Assembly (NCBI GenBank): GCA_944385945.1
Contig: CALWZD010000022.1
Location: forward strand, 1 to 38,074
Direction of reading: 5' to 3'
Length of the DNA: 38,074 nt
From: an uncultured Anaerofilum sp.
GTDB taxonomy: Bacteria; Bacillota; Clostridia; Oscillospirales; Ruminococcaceae
Shown here: positions 7,628 through 16,178 of the stretch, piece after piece
How the letters are laid out: every line of letters starts with the position of its first letter
Numbering within the stretch: the first letter of the stretch is position 1
The notes under the pieces: generated by a model
What the model was told of the DNA's origin: nothing
The model's database searches: none
What the model saw: only the letters and a program-made list of their open reading frames with translations
Position numbers and translations under genes: made by a program

Positions 7628-8245
7628 ATGCAGGATTATACAACCGTTCAAGGCACTGCTACCGCCGAGATCGAGGAGAAAAAAAGCAGATTCATTGCCA
7701 ATGTTTCTTTTGTAGACACCGAGCAGGCAGCGTTGGACTTTCTTGCCGGTATTCGTGCAATGCATCGCACAGCACGGCACAATGTCTATGCCTATGTTTT
7801 GCGAGAGGGCAACCGTGTGCGCTACTCGGACGATGGCGAACCTGCCAAAACGGCGGGGTTGCCTGTTTTGGAGGCGATCCAACATACCGGCGTCACCGAC
7901 TGCATCGTAGTGGTCACACGATACTTTGGCGGTACGTTGCTCGGCACAGGTGGATTGGTACGGGCATACACCGCAAGTGCAAATGCAGGCTTGCAGGCTG
8001 CCAAGATCGTCACAGTGCGCAGTTGTGTTTCGGTGGAGATAACCGTGGATTATGCGCTGTACGAACGGGCATCTCTGCTTTTTCAGGAAGCCGGTGCACG
8101 TTTGGAAGAACCCCAATTCACCGACCGTGTTTTCTTAAAAGCAGTTCTGCCGGCTGGCGAAGAAGCACCGCTTGTAGTCGCACTGCAAGAACTTACCCGT
8201 GGCGTACAGGCGCAGGTATCAAAACCGTTTTATCTTCCTTTTTAG
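7628..8245 (+). CDS. YigZ/IMPACT (UPF0029) family protein
   Basis: This 205-residue protein has an N-terminal IMPACT/UPF0029 domain (about 1-125) and a C-terminal ~60-residue DUF1949-like domain. Hallmarks are the SRFIA start, SDDGEPAKTAGLPVLEAI (68-84) and VVTRYFGGTLLGTGGLVRAY (95-114). The eukaryotic relative IMPACT regulates the Gcn2 stress kinase; the bacterial role is poorly defined, with nucleic-acid or ribosome-related roles proposed. I chose the ATG at 7628 because AAGGAGAG lies five bases upstream; an in-frame ATG at 7604 would place that site inside the gene. It has its own promoter. The next gene, dgt, follows after a 160-base gap with no obvious terminator. Confidence 0.92.
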   Translation: MQDYTTVQGTATAEIEEKKSRFIANVSFVDTEQAALDFLAGIRAMHRTARHNVYAYVLREGNRVRYSDDGEPAKTAGLPVLEAIQHTGVTDCIVVVTRYFGGTLLGTGGLVRAYTASANAGLQAAKIVTVRSCVSVEITVDYALYERASLLFQEAGARLEEPQFTDRVFLKAVLPAGEEAPLVVALQELTRGVQAQVSKPFYLPF

Positions 8246-8405
8246 TCCAGCCGATTCTTATACCGACCGAGTACGTTTCTTCAAATCGTGTACATTGAAA
8301 AAATTTTTTATTTTTAGAAGGGATTTGCTCCTTTTTGTCGTACATATTAAGTGTAACCAGTATTTAAATGGTTTTGACCGAATCGGCAAAGAGGGGGTGT
8401 TCCGA

Positions 8406-9404
8406 ATGACTGTACGAGAGCAGACACAGCAGATCGAACGACAGATACTAAGCCCGTTGGCAACCTTATCGGAAAATTCGAAAGGGCGAAAAGCCCCACA
8501 GGAGGAATGTCCTCTGCGAACCTGCTTTCAGCGTGACCGAGATCGTATTGTGCATTGCAAGGCGTTTCGACGTTTAAAGCAGAAAACGCAGGTCTTTCTT
8601 TCGCCAGAGGGCGACCATTACCGCACTCGACTTACCCATACACTGGAAGTTGCACAGGTGGCACGTACCATTGCACGTGGTTTGCGGTTGAACGAAGACC
8701 TGACCGAGGCGATCGCATTGGGACACGATTTGGGGCACACTCCTTTTGGTCATGCGGGGGAGGATGCCCTCGACCGACTGATGCCACAGGGATTTCGTCA
8801 CTATCAGCAGAGCGTGAGAGTGGTGGAACGTTTGGAAAAAAACGGTATGGGCTTAAATTTGACCTACGAAGTGTTGGATGGCATCTTGAATCATAAGCGT
8901 GGCAGCACCCCAAGCACAAAAGAGGGCTGGGTGGTGCAATACGCTGACCGCATCGCTTATATGAACCACGACATCGAGGATGCCGTGCGAGCAGGCGTAT
9001 TTTCTGCAAATGATCTGCCCAAAGAGGTAGTGCGTGTGTTAGGCAACACCAAGTCGGAGCGGATAAAAACGCTTATTACCGATATGGTGGCACATGGTTG
9101 CGAGGAAATTGGGCTTTCGCCCGAAATCGAGCAGCAGTATTTTGCGCTTCACCGTTTTATGTTTGAAAATGTGTACGAAAATCCGTATGCAAAAAAAGAA
9201 GAATATAAGGTGGAAAAGCTAATACAGGAACTCTACCGCTACTTTGTGCAGCATCCGGAAAAAATGCCGCAGGAATATCATGTCATTTTGCGTCAGGAAG
9301 GGTGCGAGCGAGCGGTCGGTGACTACATTGCCGGTATGAGCGATCAATACGCTACCCGTGTGTTCGAAACCTTGTTTGTACCGCAAAAATGGCACGTTCT
9401 GTAA
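8406..9404 (+). CDS. dgt: dGTP triphosphohydrolase-like HD-domain protein
   Basis: This 332-residue member of the HD-domain dNTPase family cleaves dNTPs (classically dGTP) to deoxynucleoside and triphosphate, and so shapes the precursor pool. The metal residues are visible: His 78 (RLTHTLEV), His 107-Asp 108 (GHDLGHTPFGHAGE) and Asp 181 (QYADRIAY). The N-terminal RDRDRIVHCKAFRRLKQKTQ block is typical. The frame opens at 8199, but the ATG at 8406 has GAGGGGGTG in front and begins the conserved part, so the upstream residues are untranslated. The 160-base gap before it is AT-rich without a convincing promoter. It sits 38 bases before dnaG, a common Clostridial order (dgt-dnaG-rpoD), and is probably co-transcribed with it. 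Confidence 0.9.
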   Translation: MTVREQTQQIERQILSPLATLSENSKGRKAPQEECPLRTCFQRDRDRIVHCKAFRRLKQKTQVFLSPEGDHYRTRLTHTLEVAQVARTIARGLRLNEDLTEAIALGHDLGHTPFGHAGEDALDRLMPQGFRHYQQSVRVVERLEKNGMGLNLTYEVLDGILNHKRGSTPSTKEGWVVQYADRIAYMNHDIEDAVRAGVFSANDLPKEVVRVLGNTKSERIKTLITDMVAHGCEEIGLSPEIEQQYFALHRFMFENVYENPYAKKEEYKVEKLIQELYRYFVQHPEKMPQEYHVILRQEGCERAVGDYIAGMSDQYATRVFETLFVPQKWHVL

Positions 9405-9442
9405 ATCACTAAAAATTTGTTACAAAGGAAAGGAGGGATTGC

Positions 9443-11215
9443 GTGATTCCACAAACCTACATTCAGGAATTGATTGCACGTACCAACATCGAGGAACTTA
9501 TTGGAAGTTACACACAGCTGAAACGTGCAGGCAGGACGTATAAAGGGTTGTGTCCGTTTCACTCCGAAAGAACGCCCTCCTTTGTCGTCTATCCCGACAA
9601 TCAAAGCTTTTATTGTTTTGGCTGCGGTGCGGGTGGCGATGCGATTACATTTGTAAAAAAAATCAACAATTTGGACTATGTCGAGTCGGTGAAATTCCTT
9701 GCAAGCAGGGCAGGAATGAAATTGCCGGAAGAAGACGATGCACAGGGACGGCTGCGAAGCCGTGTGAATGCGTTGAACCGAGATGCAGCCCGCTTTTACT
9801 TTGAGCGCATGAATAGCGAAAAAGGGGTTCAGGCACGGAAATACTGGCGAGGCAGAGGGCTTTCGGATGCGACGATCCGTCGGTTTGGGCTTGGCTATGC
9901 GCCAGACAGCTTTCGTGAAACCTTCGTTCATCTCAAATCCAAAGGATACACCGAGGAAGAACTGCTTGCTTCCGGCATCGTTAAAAAAAGTGAAAAGGGA
10001 AACCTGTATGACGTGTTCCGCAATCGGGTGATGATTCCCATTTTTGATGTGCGGGGAAACGTCATCGCTTTTGGTGGAAGAAATCTGGGGGACGAAAAAC
10101 CCAAATATATTAACAGCCCCGAAACCTTGGTATACAAGAAAAGCCATACCATTTTTGCTTTGAATCTGGCTAAAAAATCCGCTTCCAAACGGTATATTTT
10201 ATGTGAGGGGTATCTGGATGTCATCAGTTTGCATCAGGCGGGCTTCGATACGGCTGTGGCTGCCTGTGGAACGGCTTTGACTGCCGAGCAGGTGCGGATG
10301 CTGAGTGACTACGCCGAGGAAGTGGTGCTTTGTTACGACTCGGACGAAGCCGGACAGAAAGCGACCTCAAGAGCAATGGAGCTGTTTGAGTCGTCCACAG
10401 TGAAAGTGACCGTCCTCACCTTGCCCAACGAAAAAGATCCCGATGAATTTATCAAGCGGCGTGGTGCAGCTGCATTCGAACAACTGCTTGAGGGAGCCGG
10501 CAATACCCTTGAGTATAAAATGGCGAAATTCAGGGAAAAATATGACCTTCGACAGCCCGACGGACAGGTGAATTATTTAAAAGACTGCATCGAACTGTTG
10601 GCACTTGCAGCGACCCCTACCGAGCAGGACGTGTACGCAGGTAGACTTTCCAAAGAGTTCGGCGTGGAAAAAAGGAACATCCTTGCGCAGCTGGAAAATG
10701 TTTCCCGCATCAACGGGCGCAGACGTCAACGCCAAATTCAGCGAGATCTGCTCAAAGAGGGGGCAGCGGCAAGCATTCGGCTGCCGGTCGGCATCAGCGG
10801 TGAGCAGGCACTGGGGGTAGCAATGGCACAGCAACAGTTGGTAGCAGCTTTGCTGAAACAACCGGAATTGCTCGCACAGGTGAAAGGAAAAGTAGCACCG
10901 GATGACTTTCTTCAACCGGAACTGAAAGAGGCATTTGCTTTGATTTTACAGCGTGAACAGGACGAGTTGCCGTTCGACCTGCCTACCCTGTCAGGGGAAC
11001 TTTCCGAAGCAAGTATGGCACAGTTGAGCAAAATTCTGGCGCAAAATTATGAAATGACCTTTGCACAAGAGGATATTCAGCTATATCTTGACCGCATTCA
11101 GGCAGGGCAAACGACCAGTAAAGCGGCAGCAGAAATGCAGCCCGACCAGTTGGCGGAGTATTTTGAACGCATTAAAAAACGCAAACAAACGATCGAACTT
11201 TCGGAGCAGGAATAA
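9443..11215 (+). CDS. dnaG: DNA primase DnaG
   Basis: This 590-residue primase makes RNA primers for lagging-strand replication and binds the replicative helicase. The N-terminal CHC2-type zinc finger uses Cys 37, His 40, Cys 58 and Cys 61 (CPFH...CFGC). The catalytic TOPRIM core carries Glu 255 (CEGYLDV) and Asp 299/301 (YDSDEAG). The C-terminal ~150 residues are the helicase-interaction domain. The start is a GTG with AAGGAGGG six bases upstream; no in-frame ATG is as well placed. It is followed by rpoD after 23 bases, forming the macromolecular synthesis operon, and preceded by dgt. Length and motif order are normal. Confidence 0.97.
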   Translation: MIPQTYIQELIARTNIEELIGSYTQLKRAGRTYKGLCPFHSERTPSFVVYPDNQSFYCFGCGAGGDAITFVKKINNLDYVESVKFLASRAGMKLPEEDDAQGRLRSRVNALNRDAARFYFERMNSEKGVQARKYWRGRGLSDATIRRFGLGYAPDSFRETFVHLKSKGYTEEELLASGIVKKSEKGNLYDVFRNRVMIPIFDVRGNVIAFGGRNLGDEKPKYINSPETLVYKKSHTIFALNLAKKSASKRYILCEGYLDVISLHQAGFDTAVAACGTALTAEQVRMLSDYAEEVVLCYDSDEAGQKATSRAMELFESSTVKVTVLTLPNEKDPDEFIKRRGAAAFEQLLEGAGNTLEYKMAKFREKYDLRQPDGQVNYLKDCIELLALAATPTEQDVYAGRLSKEFGVEKRNILAQLENVSRINGRRRQRQIQRDLLKEGAAASIRLPVGISGEQALGVAMAQQQLVAALLKQPELLAQVKGKVAPDDFLQPELKEAFALILQREQDELPFDLPTLSGELSEASMAQLSKILAQNYEMTFAQEDIQLYLDRIQAGQTTSKAAAEMQPDQLAEYFERIKKRKQTIELSEQE

Positions 11216-11238
11216 AAACGTTAAAAGGAGAAACAACG

Positions 11239-12327
11239 ATGGCAGAAAAACAAAATGTAATTTTGAACTTGGTAGAAACCGGAAAACGAAAAGGGCATCT
11301 GACCAGCAAAGAGATCAATGATGCACTCGAGGAGATCGACATTGATGTGGAACAGGTAGAACGCCTGTACGAAACATTGGAAAAACACAATATCGACATT
11401 GTCGATGAGCCGGATTCCGACATCGAGGACTTCAATTTCACCGAGGATTCGGTGGATCTGCTCGAGTCGGCATTGTCTGCGGAAGGCGTTGCGATCGACG
11501 ACCCCGTAAAAGTCTATCTGAAAGAAATCGGTCGTGTACCGCTGCTTACCCCTGACGAGGAACGTCAGCTTGCGTTGGATATTCAAGAGGGCGGCTATCG
11601 TGGCGACCGTGCAAAGCAGCGTTTGAGCGAGGCAAACCTGCGCTTGGTCGTTTCGATTGCAAAACGCTATGTAGGTCGTGGAATGCAGTTTTTGGATTTG
11701 ATTCAGGAAGGCAACATGGGTCTGATCAAAGCGGTGGAAAAATTTGACCACACCAAAGGCTTTAAGTTTTCGACCTATGCTACATGGTGGATCCGTCAGG
11801 CGATCACCCGTGCCATCGCCGATCAGGCTCGTACCATCCGTATTCCGGTACACATGGTAGAAACCATCAATAAGGTGAAAAAGGTATCCAGCCAGTTGCT
11901 GCACCAGAACGGTCATGAGCCTACCGCAGACGAAATTGCAGAGGCTTTGGAAATGCCGGTGGACAAGGTGCGTGAGATCATGCGTGTAGCTCAGGAACCT
12001 GTAAGCTTGGAGACCCCCATCGGCGAGGAGGAGGACAGCCATCTGGGCGATTTTATCCCCGACGACGATGCACCTGTTCCTGCTGAAGCTGCAAGCCATA
12101 CCTTGCTGAAAGAACAGCTGTCTGACGTGCTGAAAAGCCTGACTCCCCGTGAAGAAAAGGTTTTGCGTTTGCGTTTTGGTTTAGAAGACGGTCGTCCCCG
12201 TACATTGGAAGAAGTGGGCAAAGAGTTTCAGGTCACCCGTGAGCGTATCCGCCAGATCGAGGCAAAGGCATTGCGCAAATTGCGTCATCCCAGCCGCAGC
12301 AAAAAATTGCGTGATTTTATCGACTAA
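11239..12327 (+). CDS. rpoD: primary sigma factor RpoD/SigA
   Basis: This 362-residue principal sigma factor is close in size to B. subtilis SigA. Region 1.1 covers about 1-75 (acidic), and region 1.2 about 86-120 ([18 protein letters not shown]). Region 2 covers about 128-200, including [15 protein letters not shown] and [13 protein letters not shown], the -10 reading and melting elements. Region 3 covers about 205-285. Region 4 covers about 297-360, with the -35 helix-turn-helix [20 protein letters not shown]. The ATG has AAAAGGAG eight bases upstream. It is the last gene of dgt-dnaG-rpoD, and a strong terminator lies 27 bases downstream. Promoters across this window match what such a sigma factor recognises. 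Confidence 0.98.
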   Translation: MAEKQNVILNLVETGKRKGHLTSKEINDALEEIDIDVEQVERLYETLEKHNIDIVDEPDSDIEDFNFTEDSVDLLESALSAEGVAIDDPVKVYLKEIGRVPLLTPDEERQLALDIQEGGYRGDRAKQRLSEANLRLVVSIAKRYVGRGMQFLDLIQEGNMGLIKAVEKFDHTKGFKFSTYATWWIRQAITRAIADQARTIRIPVHMVETINKVKKVSSQLLHQNGHEPTADEIAEALEMPVDKVREIMRVAQEPVSLETPIGEEEDSHLGDFIPDDDAPVPAEAASHTLLKEQLSDVLKSLTPREEKVLRLRFGLEDGRPRTLEEVGKEFQVTRERIRQIEAKALRKLRHPSRSKKLRDFID

Positions 12328-12353
12328 AAATCGTCGCATATACACATGAATAA

Positions 12354-12390
12354 CAAAAGAGAACCTTCTGTCGATGAGGGTTCTCTTTTG
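12354..12390 (+). terminator. terminator of the dnaG-rpoD operon
   Basis: A perfect 12-bp stem (CAAAAGAGAACC 12354-12365 with GGTTCTCTTTTG 12379-12390) and a 13-base loop lie between rpoD and the alarmone synthetase gene. The T tract is part of the right arm. The next gene starts only 40 bases later with no clear promoter of its own, so it may depend on read-through. Confidence 0.85.
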
Positions 12391-12430
12391 GTCGCATTTA
12401 TAGGGATTTTTATCGAAAGGGGAAATTAAA

Positions 12431-13111
12431 TTGGAAAACAGCAGTCAGGTCAGCGCAAGCGAACTGGTGCGTGATTTTTTTACCGACGACAGCGACGAAT
12501 TTATCGACCGTGCTGTACAGTTCAATCAACTAATGATGAAATATAATTCAGCCATTCGTGAAGTAAAGACCAAGCTGGAGATTTTAAACGATGAACTGTC
12601 TTTGCGTGGTGAATCCAATCCGATCGAAAGTATCCAGTCCCGCATTAAAAAACCGATCAGCATCGCCAAAAAATTGAAAAAAATGGGAAAGCCACTTACG
12701 GTGGAATCTATTTTCGAAAATCTGAATGATGTTGCCGGCATTCGTGTTATCTGTCCCTTTATCGAGGATATTTATCGAGTGTCGGAAATGCTGGAAGCAC
12801 AGGACGATGTAACCGTCATTACCATCAAAGATTACATCAAAAATCCAAAACCGAACGGATACCGAAGCTATCATATGATCGTAGAGATTCCAGTGTTTTT
12901 TTCACGCTACAAACAACCGATGCGGGTAGAAGTGCAGATCCGCACGGTTGCAATGGATTTTTGGGCAAGCCTTGAGCATCAGCTGAAATATAAAAATGAA
13001 TGTCCTGAAACCATCCAAATCGTACAGGAATTGAAAGAATGTGCCGACGTGATTGCACAGACCGATGAAAAAATGCAGCAGCTGCGCCATCGTATCCACT
13101 GCGATAAATAA
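12431..13111 (+). CDS. small alarmone synthetase (RelQ/YjbM-type GTP pyrophosphokinase)
   Basis: This 226-residue single-domain RelA/SpoT-type synthetase transfers pyrophosphate from ATP to GTP/GDP to make (p)ppGpp. It has no hydrolase, TGS or ACT domain, which marks the small alarmone synthetase class. Visible motifs are RIKKPISIAKKL (71-82), DVAGIRVICPF (100-110, catalytic Asp 100), NPKPNGYRSYH (138-148, the G-loop) and VEVQIRTVAMDFWASLEHQL (166-185). The start is a TTG after AAAGGGG. It lies 104 bases after rpoD with an intervening terminator. It converges on the Crp-like gene after 24 bases without a clear shared terminator. Assignment to RelQ rather than RelP is tentative. Confidence 0.92.
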   Translation: MENSSQVSASELVRDFFTDDSDEFIDRAVQFNQLMMKYNSAIREVKTKLEILNDELSLRGESNPIESIQSRIKKPISIAKKLKKMGKPLTVESIFENLNDVAGIRVICPFIEDIYRVSEMLEAQDDVTVITIKDYIKNPKPNGYRSYHMIVEIPVFFSRYKQPMRVEVQIRTVAMDFWASLEHQLKYKNECPETIQIVQELKECADVIAQTDEKMQQLRHRIHCDK

Positions 13112-13135
13112 AGTTTTATGCCTAAAATACGGCTT

Positions 13136-13828
13136 TTATAAGATGGTTTGCTCAAAAAAGTTCGATGAATCGGCATGAAGAAGAAAGTGGCTGCGCCGTA
13201 CGGTGAGCAGCCCTTCTTTTTGCATTTTGCTCAGTTCGTTGGAAAGAGCACTGCGGTCGATGCTAAGATAGTCGGCAAGTTGCTGGCGGTTAAAGGGAAT
13301 TTCAAATTCCATGCTTTTTTGCAAAATTGCTTGAAATGACAGGTAGGAAAGCAGTCGTTCCCGAATGGATTTGGGACGGGTATGGAAAATTCGACGGGAT
13401 AAATTGAGGTTTTTCTGTGCAGTGATTTTGATTAGATTTTGAATCAAAATTCCATGTTGATGACAGATGCAGTTGCAGGGATGTAACAAGGACGCTGTGT
13501 GCAAAAATAAAATCTCGCTCGGCTGGGCAGCAACGACGCTTACCATAAGGGGCTGTGTCGGCAGGCAAGAATAGGTTTCGGCAAATACTTGCCCTGCGCT
13601 TGCTTGGTCAAGAATACTTTTATTGCCCCACACATCGTCGCTTTCGATCGTCACGCTTCCCGAAAGGACGATTCCAAAATACGAAACCACTTCTCCTGCC
13701 CGCAAAATGATTTCGCCTTTTTCAAAACAGCGTGTTTGTGCTTTCAAACAGGATAGGATCGCCTGTGTTTGCTCTGGTGTACAGCCGGAAAAAAGGCAAG
13801 TGGAAGAAATTTGATGGTAGTCAATCAA
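13136..13828 (-). CDS. Crp/Fnr family transcriptional regulator
   Basis: This ~230-residue regulator has an N-terminal cyclic-nucleotide-like beta-barrel (about 10-115, EKGEIILRAGEVVSYFGIVLSG), a dimer helix and a C-terminal winged helix-turn-helix (FNRQQLADYLSIDRSALSNE). A small cysteine cluster HPCNCICHQHG precedes the dimer helix, as in a Clostridial Crp subfamily with a C-x-x-x-C-P-F-H-like element. Whether it binds metal or ligand is unknown. The frame opens at 13972, but the first 40 residues are membrane-like junk. An ATG at 13849 has no binding site upstream. A TTG at 13828 has AAAGGGG 11 bases before it and is my preferred start, though not certain. It is divergent from the helix-hairpin-helix gene, with an 11-bp palindrome between them. 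Confidence 0.87.
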   Translation of the reverse strand: MIDYHQISSTCLFSGCTPEQTQAILSCLKAQTRCFEKGEIILRAGEVVSYFGIVLSGSVTIESDDVWGNKSILDQASAGQVFAETYSCLPTQPLMVSVVAAQPSEILFLHTASLLHPCNCICHQHGILIQNLIKITAQKNLNLSRRIFHTRPKSIRERLLSYLSFQAILQKSMEFEIPFNRQQLADYLSIDRSALSNELSKMQKEGLLTVRRSHFLLHADSSNFFEQTIL

Positions 13829-13890
13829 AATAATAGCCGCCCCTTTCATTTTTTTGAAAAAGTAGGATATGCTAAATAAATATATAAATA

Positions 13891-13901
13891 GGTAGGCTAC
13901 C
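13891..13901. promoter_or_regulatory. 11-bp palindrome in the divergent Crp/HhH spacer
   Basis: GGTAG-G-CTACC is a perfect inverted repeat. It lies 63 bases upstream of the preferred Crp-like start, over a weak minus-strand TTGGGT/TATTTA promoter, and 4 bases before the plus-strand ATG. It could be an autoregulatory site, but it is short. Confidence 0.25.
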
Positions 13902-13905
13902 CAAT

Positions 13906-14196
13906 ATGATAGTGGATTTTTCCAACAAAAACAAGTGGAAAAGGGCGAATCAATGCGAAAAAAGCAGTGCAATCATAGCGGCGATGATTGCTGTATCGGC
14001 AGGTTTTGTCACAGTAATGCTGGTATTCGTTTGCTATGCGCCGGTAAAAAACTTAGCGTCTAAAGCAGAAGATGATTTCATTCAACTGGCAGGAAATGAG
14101 ATCTCGCTCCAAAATGCACCTCTGTGGCGTTTGTGTGCGTTGGACGGGATCGGACCCAAAACAGCACAGGAGATCGTAGAACAGCGTGTGCAATGA
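13906..14196 (+). CDS. small membrane protein with a helix-hairpin-helix motif
   Basis: This 96-residue protein has a basic N-terminus, one transmembrane helix at about 22-44 (IIAAMIAVSAGFVTVMLVFV) and a linker. It ends in one helix-hairpin-helix DNA-binding motif at about 69-93 (NAPLWRLCALDGIGPKTAQE). This is the layout of a shrunken ComEA, the DNA receptor of natural transformation. However, ComEA normally carries a longer linker and two such motifs. The ribosome binding site is poor (GGTAGG nine bases upstream), and a GTG two codons in is an alternative start. It is divergent from the Crp-like regulator. It is either a genuine mini-receptor or a remnant; the intact helix and complete motif argue for a real protein. 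Confidence 0.6.
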   Translation: MIVDFSNKNKWKRANQCEKSSAIIAAMIAVSAGFVTVMLVFVCYAPVKNLASKAEDDFIQLAGNEISLQNAPLWRLCALDGIGPKTAQEIVEQRVQ

Positions 14197-14242
14197 ACAA
14201 AAGGATTTTTTGCTGTCTTGCAGCAGGATAAAAGCAAAAATG

Positions 14243-14273
14243 TTGACGTGTGCGCAAAAAAAAGTGCTATGAT
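14243..14273 (+). promoter_or_regulatory. extended -10 promoter for the HD-GYP gene
   Basis: TTGACG (14243-14248) and TATGAT (14268-14273) are separated by 19 bp. TG-C directly before the -10 makes it an extended -10 element, which tolerates the long spacer. Transcription would begin near 14280 and give an ~80-base leader. Confidence 0.65.
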
Positions 14274-14292
14274 GTTACAAAGGGTGACGAAT

Positions 14293-14331
14293 AGCGAAAA
14301 CAGCCAAGAGATCGGGCTGTTTTGCGCTTTT
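14293..14331 (+). promoter_or_regulatory. leader hairpin resembling an attenuator
   Basis: A 9-bp stem (AAAACAGCC 14297-14305 with GGCTGTTTT 14315-14323) is extended by AGCG with CGCT past a bulged G. It is followed by TTTTA. It lies inside the 5' leader of the HD-GYP response regulator, 29 bases before its start codon, so it could act as a conditional terminator or stability element. Confidence 0.5.
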
Positions 14332-14359
14332 ATCGAGTCGCAGAAGCGAGGAAAGAAAA

Positions 14360-15889
14360 ATGTATAAAAAAGCCGTACTGATTGCGGATGACATTGAGAT
14401 GAATCGTGAGATTCTCGCAATGACATTTGAAGAAGAATACGAAGTTATTCAGGCAGAAAATGGCGAGCAGGTATTGCAACAGCTGGAAAAATGCGGAGAA
14501 TGTGTGCAGGCGATCCTGTTAGATTTGGTCATGCCTGTAATGGACGGTTTTACTGTGCTGAACAAACTGAGGGAAATGGGAATACTGGAAAAAATCCCAG
14601 TGTTTTTAATCACCGCCGAAAATGATCAGAAAATGCTGAGCAAGGCGTACGAGATGGGCGTTGTGGATATTGTAAACAAGCCCTTTGTACCGGAGTTGAT
14701 TCGAAAGCGGATTCGAAACGTGCTGGAATTGTTCAACGCCCGCAAGCAGCTGAGCGACCAGGTGCATATCCAAAAACACGCTTTGGAGGAACAGGCACGG
14801 CAGCTTCGTGCGCAAGCACAAAAATTGCAGCAGCTCAATAGTTCGATTATTGATACACTTGCAACGGTGATCGAGTTTCGTGACTGCGAAAGCGGTGAAC
14901 ACGTTAAACGCATTCGAAGCTTAACAGTGGATATTTTGGAAAAACTGTGCGAGAATTTTCCGGAGTATGGGGTTTTGCGTGAAGAAATTCCACTGATCGG
15001 TGAGGCAGCGGTTATGCACGACGTTGGAAAAATCGCTATCCCGGATCCCATTTTGAATAAGCCCGGAAAACTTACCAGCGAAGAATTTGAAATTATGAAG
15101 TTGCATACGGTGCGTGGATGTGAGATGTTACAGCAAATCCCGCAGATCGCAGGCAGCGGATTAAGCCAATATTGCTACGACATTTGCCGCTATCATCACG
15201 AGAGATGGAGCGGAAAAGGCTACCCCGATGGGCTGAAAGGGGACGAGATCCCGATTTGGGCACAGGTCGTATCCATCGCAGATGTATATGATGCATTGAT
15301 CAGCCCACGTGTATATAAAAAAGCTTTCAGCCGTGAAAAGACAGTGGCTATGATTTGTGCCGGCGAATGTGGCGAGCTTAACCCGAAGCTGTTGGAATGC
15401 TTTTTGCAGGCGGAAGAAGAAATTTATACGAAGTGGTATAAAGACCAAGGACCGGATCAGCTGATGATGAGCCCGTTGCAGTGGAATGTTTCTGGAGAAG
15501 AACACGCAAAAGAAGTGAAAAACCAGCTGGAATGGGAAGCGCAACGTGCCGATTGGTTGATGCAGCAGGTACAAACAGAAATGATGTTCTTTTATAACAT
15601 CGGGCAAGATTATATCGAGTATACCAAAGCTTACAGTGAGTGCTTTGGCGAAAACGGAAAACAGTTCCATGCAAAAGATGCGATCAAAAACGATAAGAAT
15701 ATTTCTGAAGAAGAAAAAGAGTGCATCCTTCAGGAATTATATCAACTTACACCGGTGCATTCCTGCCATACTACACAAGTGAATTTAAAAACATTGCATG
15801 GACAGCGACTGTTTGATTTACAGATACAAGCATTTTGGAACAGCGAACAAAAGTTAGTAGGCTGTATTGGAAAAATGCACAAAAAATAA
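14360..15889 (+). CDS. response regulator with HD-GYP c-di-GMP phosphodiesterase domain
   Basis: This 509-residue protein has an N-terminal receiver domain (1-120; acidic pair Asp 10-11, phospho-acceptor Asp 55, Lys 107). A Gln-rich coiled coil (about 125-160) leads to an HD-GYP domain (about 165-350). The metal and signature residues are present: His 181, His 220-Asp 221 with Lys 224, His 249, His 279-280, the GYP triplet at 287-289 and Asp 308. HD-GYP proteins degrade cyclic di-GMP. The last ~130 residues (FFYNIGQDYIEYTKAYSECF onward) look like a PAS-type sensor fold, an uncommon position after the catalytic domain. The start has GAGGAAAG in front. No histidine kinase gene is adjacent. It is monocistronic, with its own promoter and terminator. 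Confidence 0.92.
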   Translation: MYKKAVLIADDIEMNREILAMTFEEEYEVIQAENGEQVLQQLEKCGECVQAILLDLVMPVMDGFTVLNKLREMGILEKIPVFLITAENDQKMLSKAYEMGVVDIVNKPFVPELIRKRIRNVLELFNARKQLSDQVHIQKHALEEQARQLRAQAQKLQQLNSSIIDTLATVIEFRDCESGEHVKRIRSLTVDILEKLCENFPEYGVLREEIPLIGEAAVMHDVGKIAIPDPILNKPGKLTSEEFEIMKLHTVRGCEMLQQIPQIAGSGLSQYCYDICRYHHERWSGKGYPDGLKGDEIPIWAQVVSIADVYDALISPRVYKKAFSREKTVAMICAGECGELNPKLLECFLQAEEEIYTKWYKDQGPDQLMMSPLQWNVSGEEHAKEVKNQLEWEAQRADWLMQQVQTEMMFFYNIGQDYIEYTKAYSECFGENGKQFHAKDAIKNDKNISEEEKECILQELYQLTPVHSCHTTQVNLKTLHGQRLFDLQIQAFWNSEQKLVGCIGKMHKK

Positions 15890-15892
15890 AGC

Positions 15893-15943
15893 GAAAAGCA
15901 TCATAGATTCACAAAGAATCTTTGATGCTTTTCTGACTTTTTT
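15893..15943 (+). terminator. rho-independent terminator of the HD-GYP gene
   Basis: An 18-bp stem with one mismatch (15893-15910 with 15916-15933), a 5-base loop and a run of six T at 15938-15943 lies just after the stop codon. From 15944 to 16081 the DNA is very AT-rich with A-tracts and no gene; it may be an upstream activating region for the ATPase promoter. Confidence 0.93.
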
Positions 15944-16081
15944 GCCTAAAAATGGGCATAGTTAATAAAATGATGTTTTTTAAAAATAAAAAATAAACAA
16001 AATGCACAATTAAAATTGAAAAATCGTCAAAACGACAGTTTTAAAAGTTTTATGGTGGAATATCTTCGTTTTTTTAACAGC

Positions 16082-16110
16082 TTGAAATCTTTTTTCGATG
16101 GGCTTATAAT
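16082..16110 (+). promoter_or_regulatory. sigma-A promoter of the V-type ATPase operon
   Basis: TTGAAA (16082-16087), a 17-bp spacer and a perfect TATAAT (16105-16110) lie about 70 bases before the first gene. No other convincing promoter is seen until after the operon terminator at 25900-25951. Confidence 0.85.
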
Positions 16111-16178
16111 TCTATAAGGCGATGTTTATATTAGAAAAAACTGATTAAATAGCCGCGATTGGAAATGAGGTGTGAATG

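Noticed and set aside
13811..13828. FNR-box-like TTGAT...ATCAA near the Crp-like start
   Set aside because: The half-sites are 8 bases apart rather than the 4 of an FNR box, and the sequence codes for the first residues of the protein.
13953..14063. 36-codon frame starting MRKKQCNHSG inside the small helix-hairpin-helix gene
   Set aside because: It has a slightly better upstream purine stretch, but it is short, has no coherent features, and destroys the membrane helix and HhH motif of the overlapping frame.
14280..14359. c-di-GMP riboswitch before the HD-GYP gene
   Set aside because: The leader has a hairpin but not the conserved core of GEMM-type riboswitches, and it is too short for the full aptamer.
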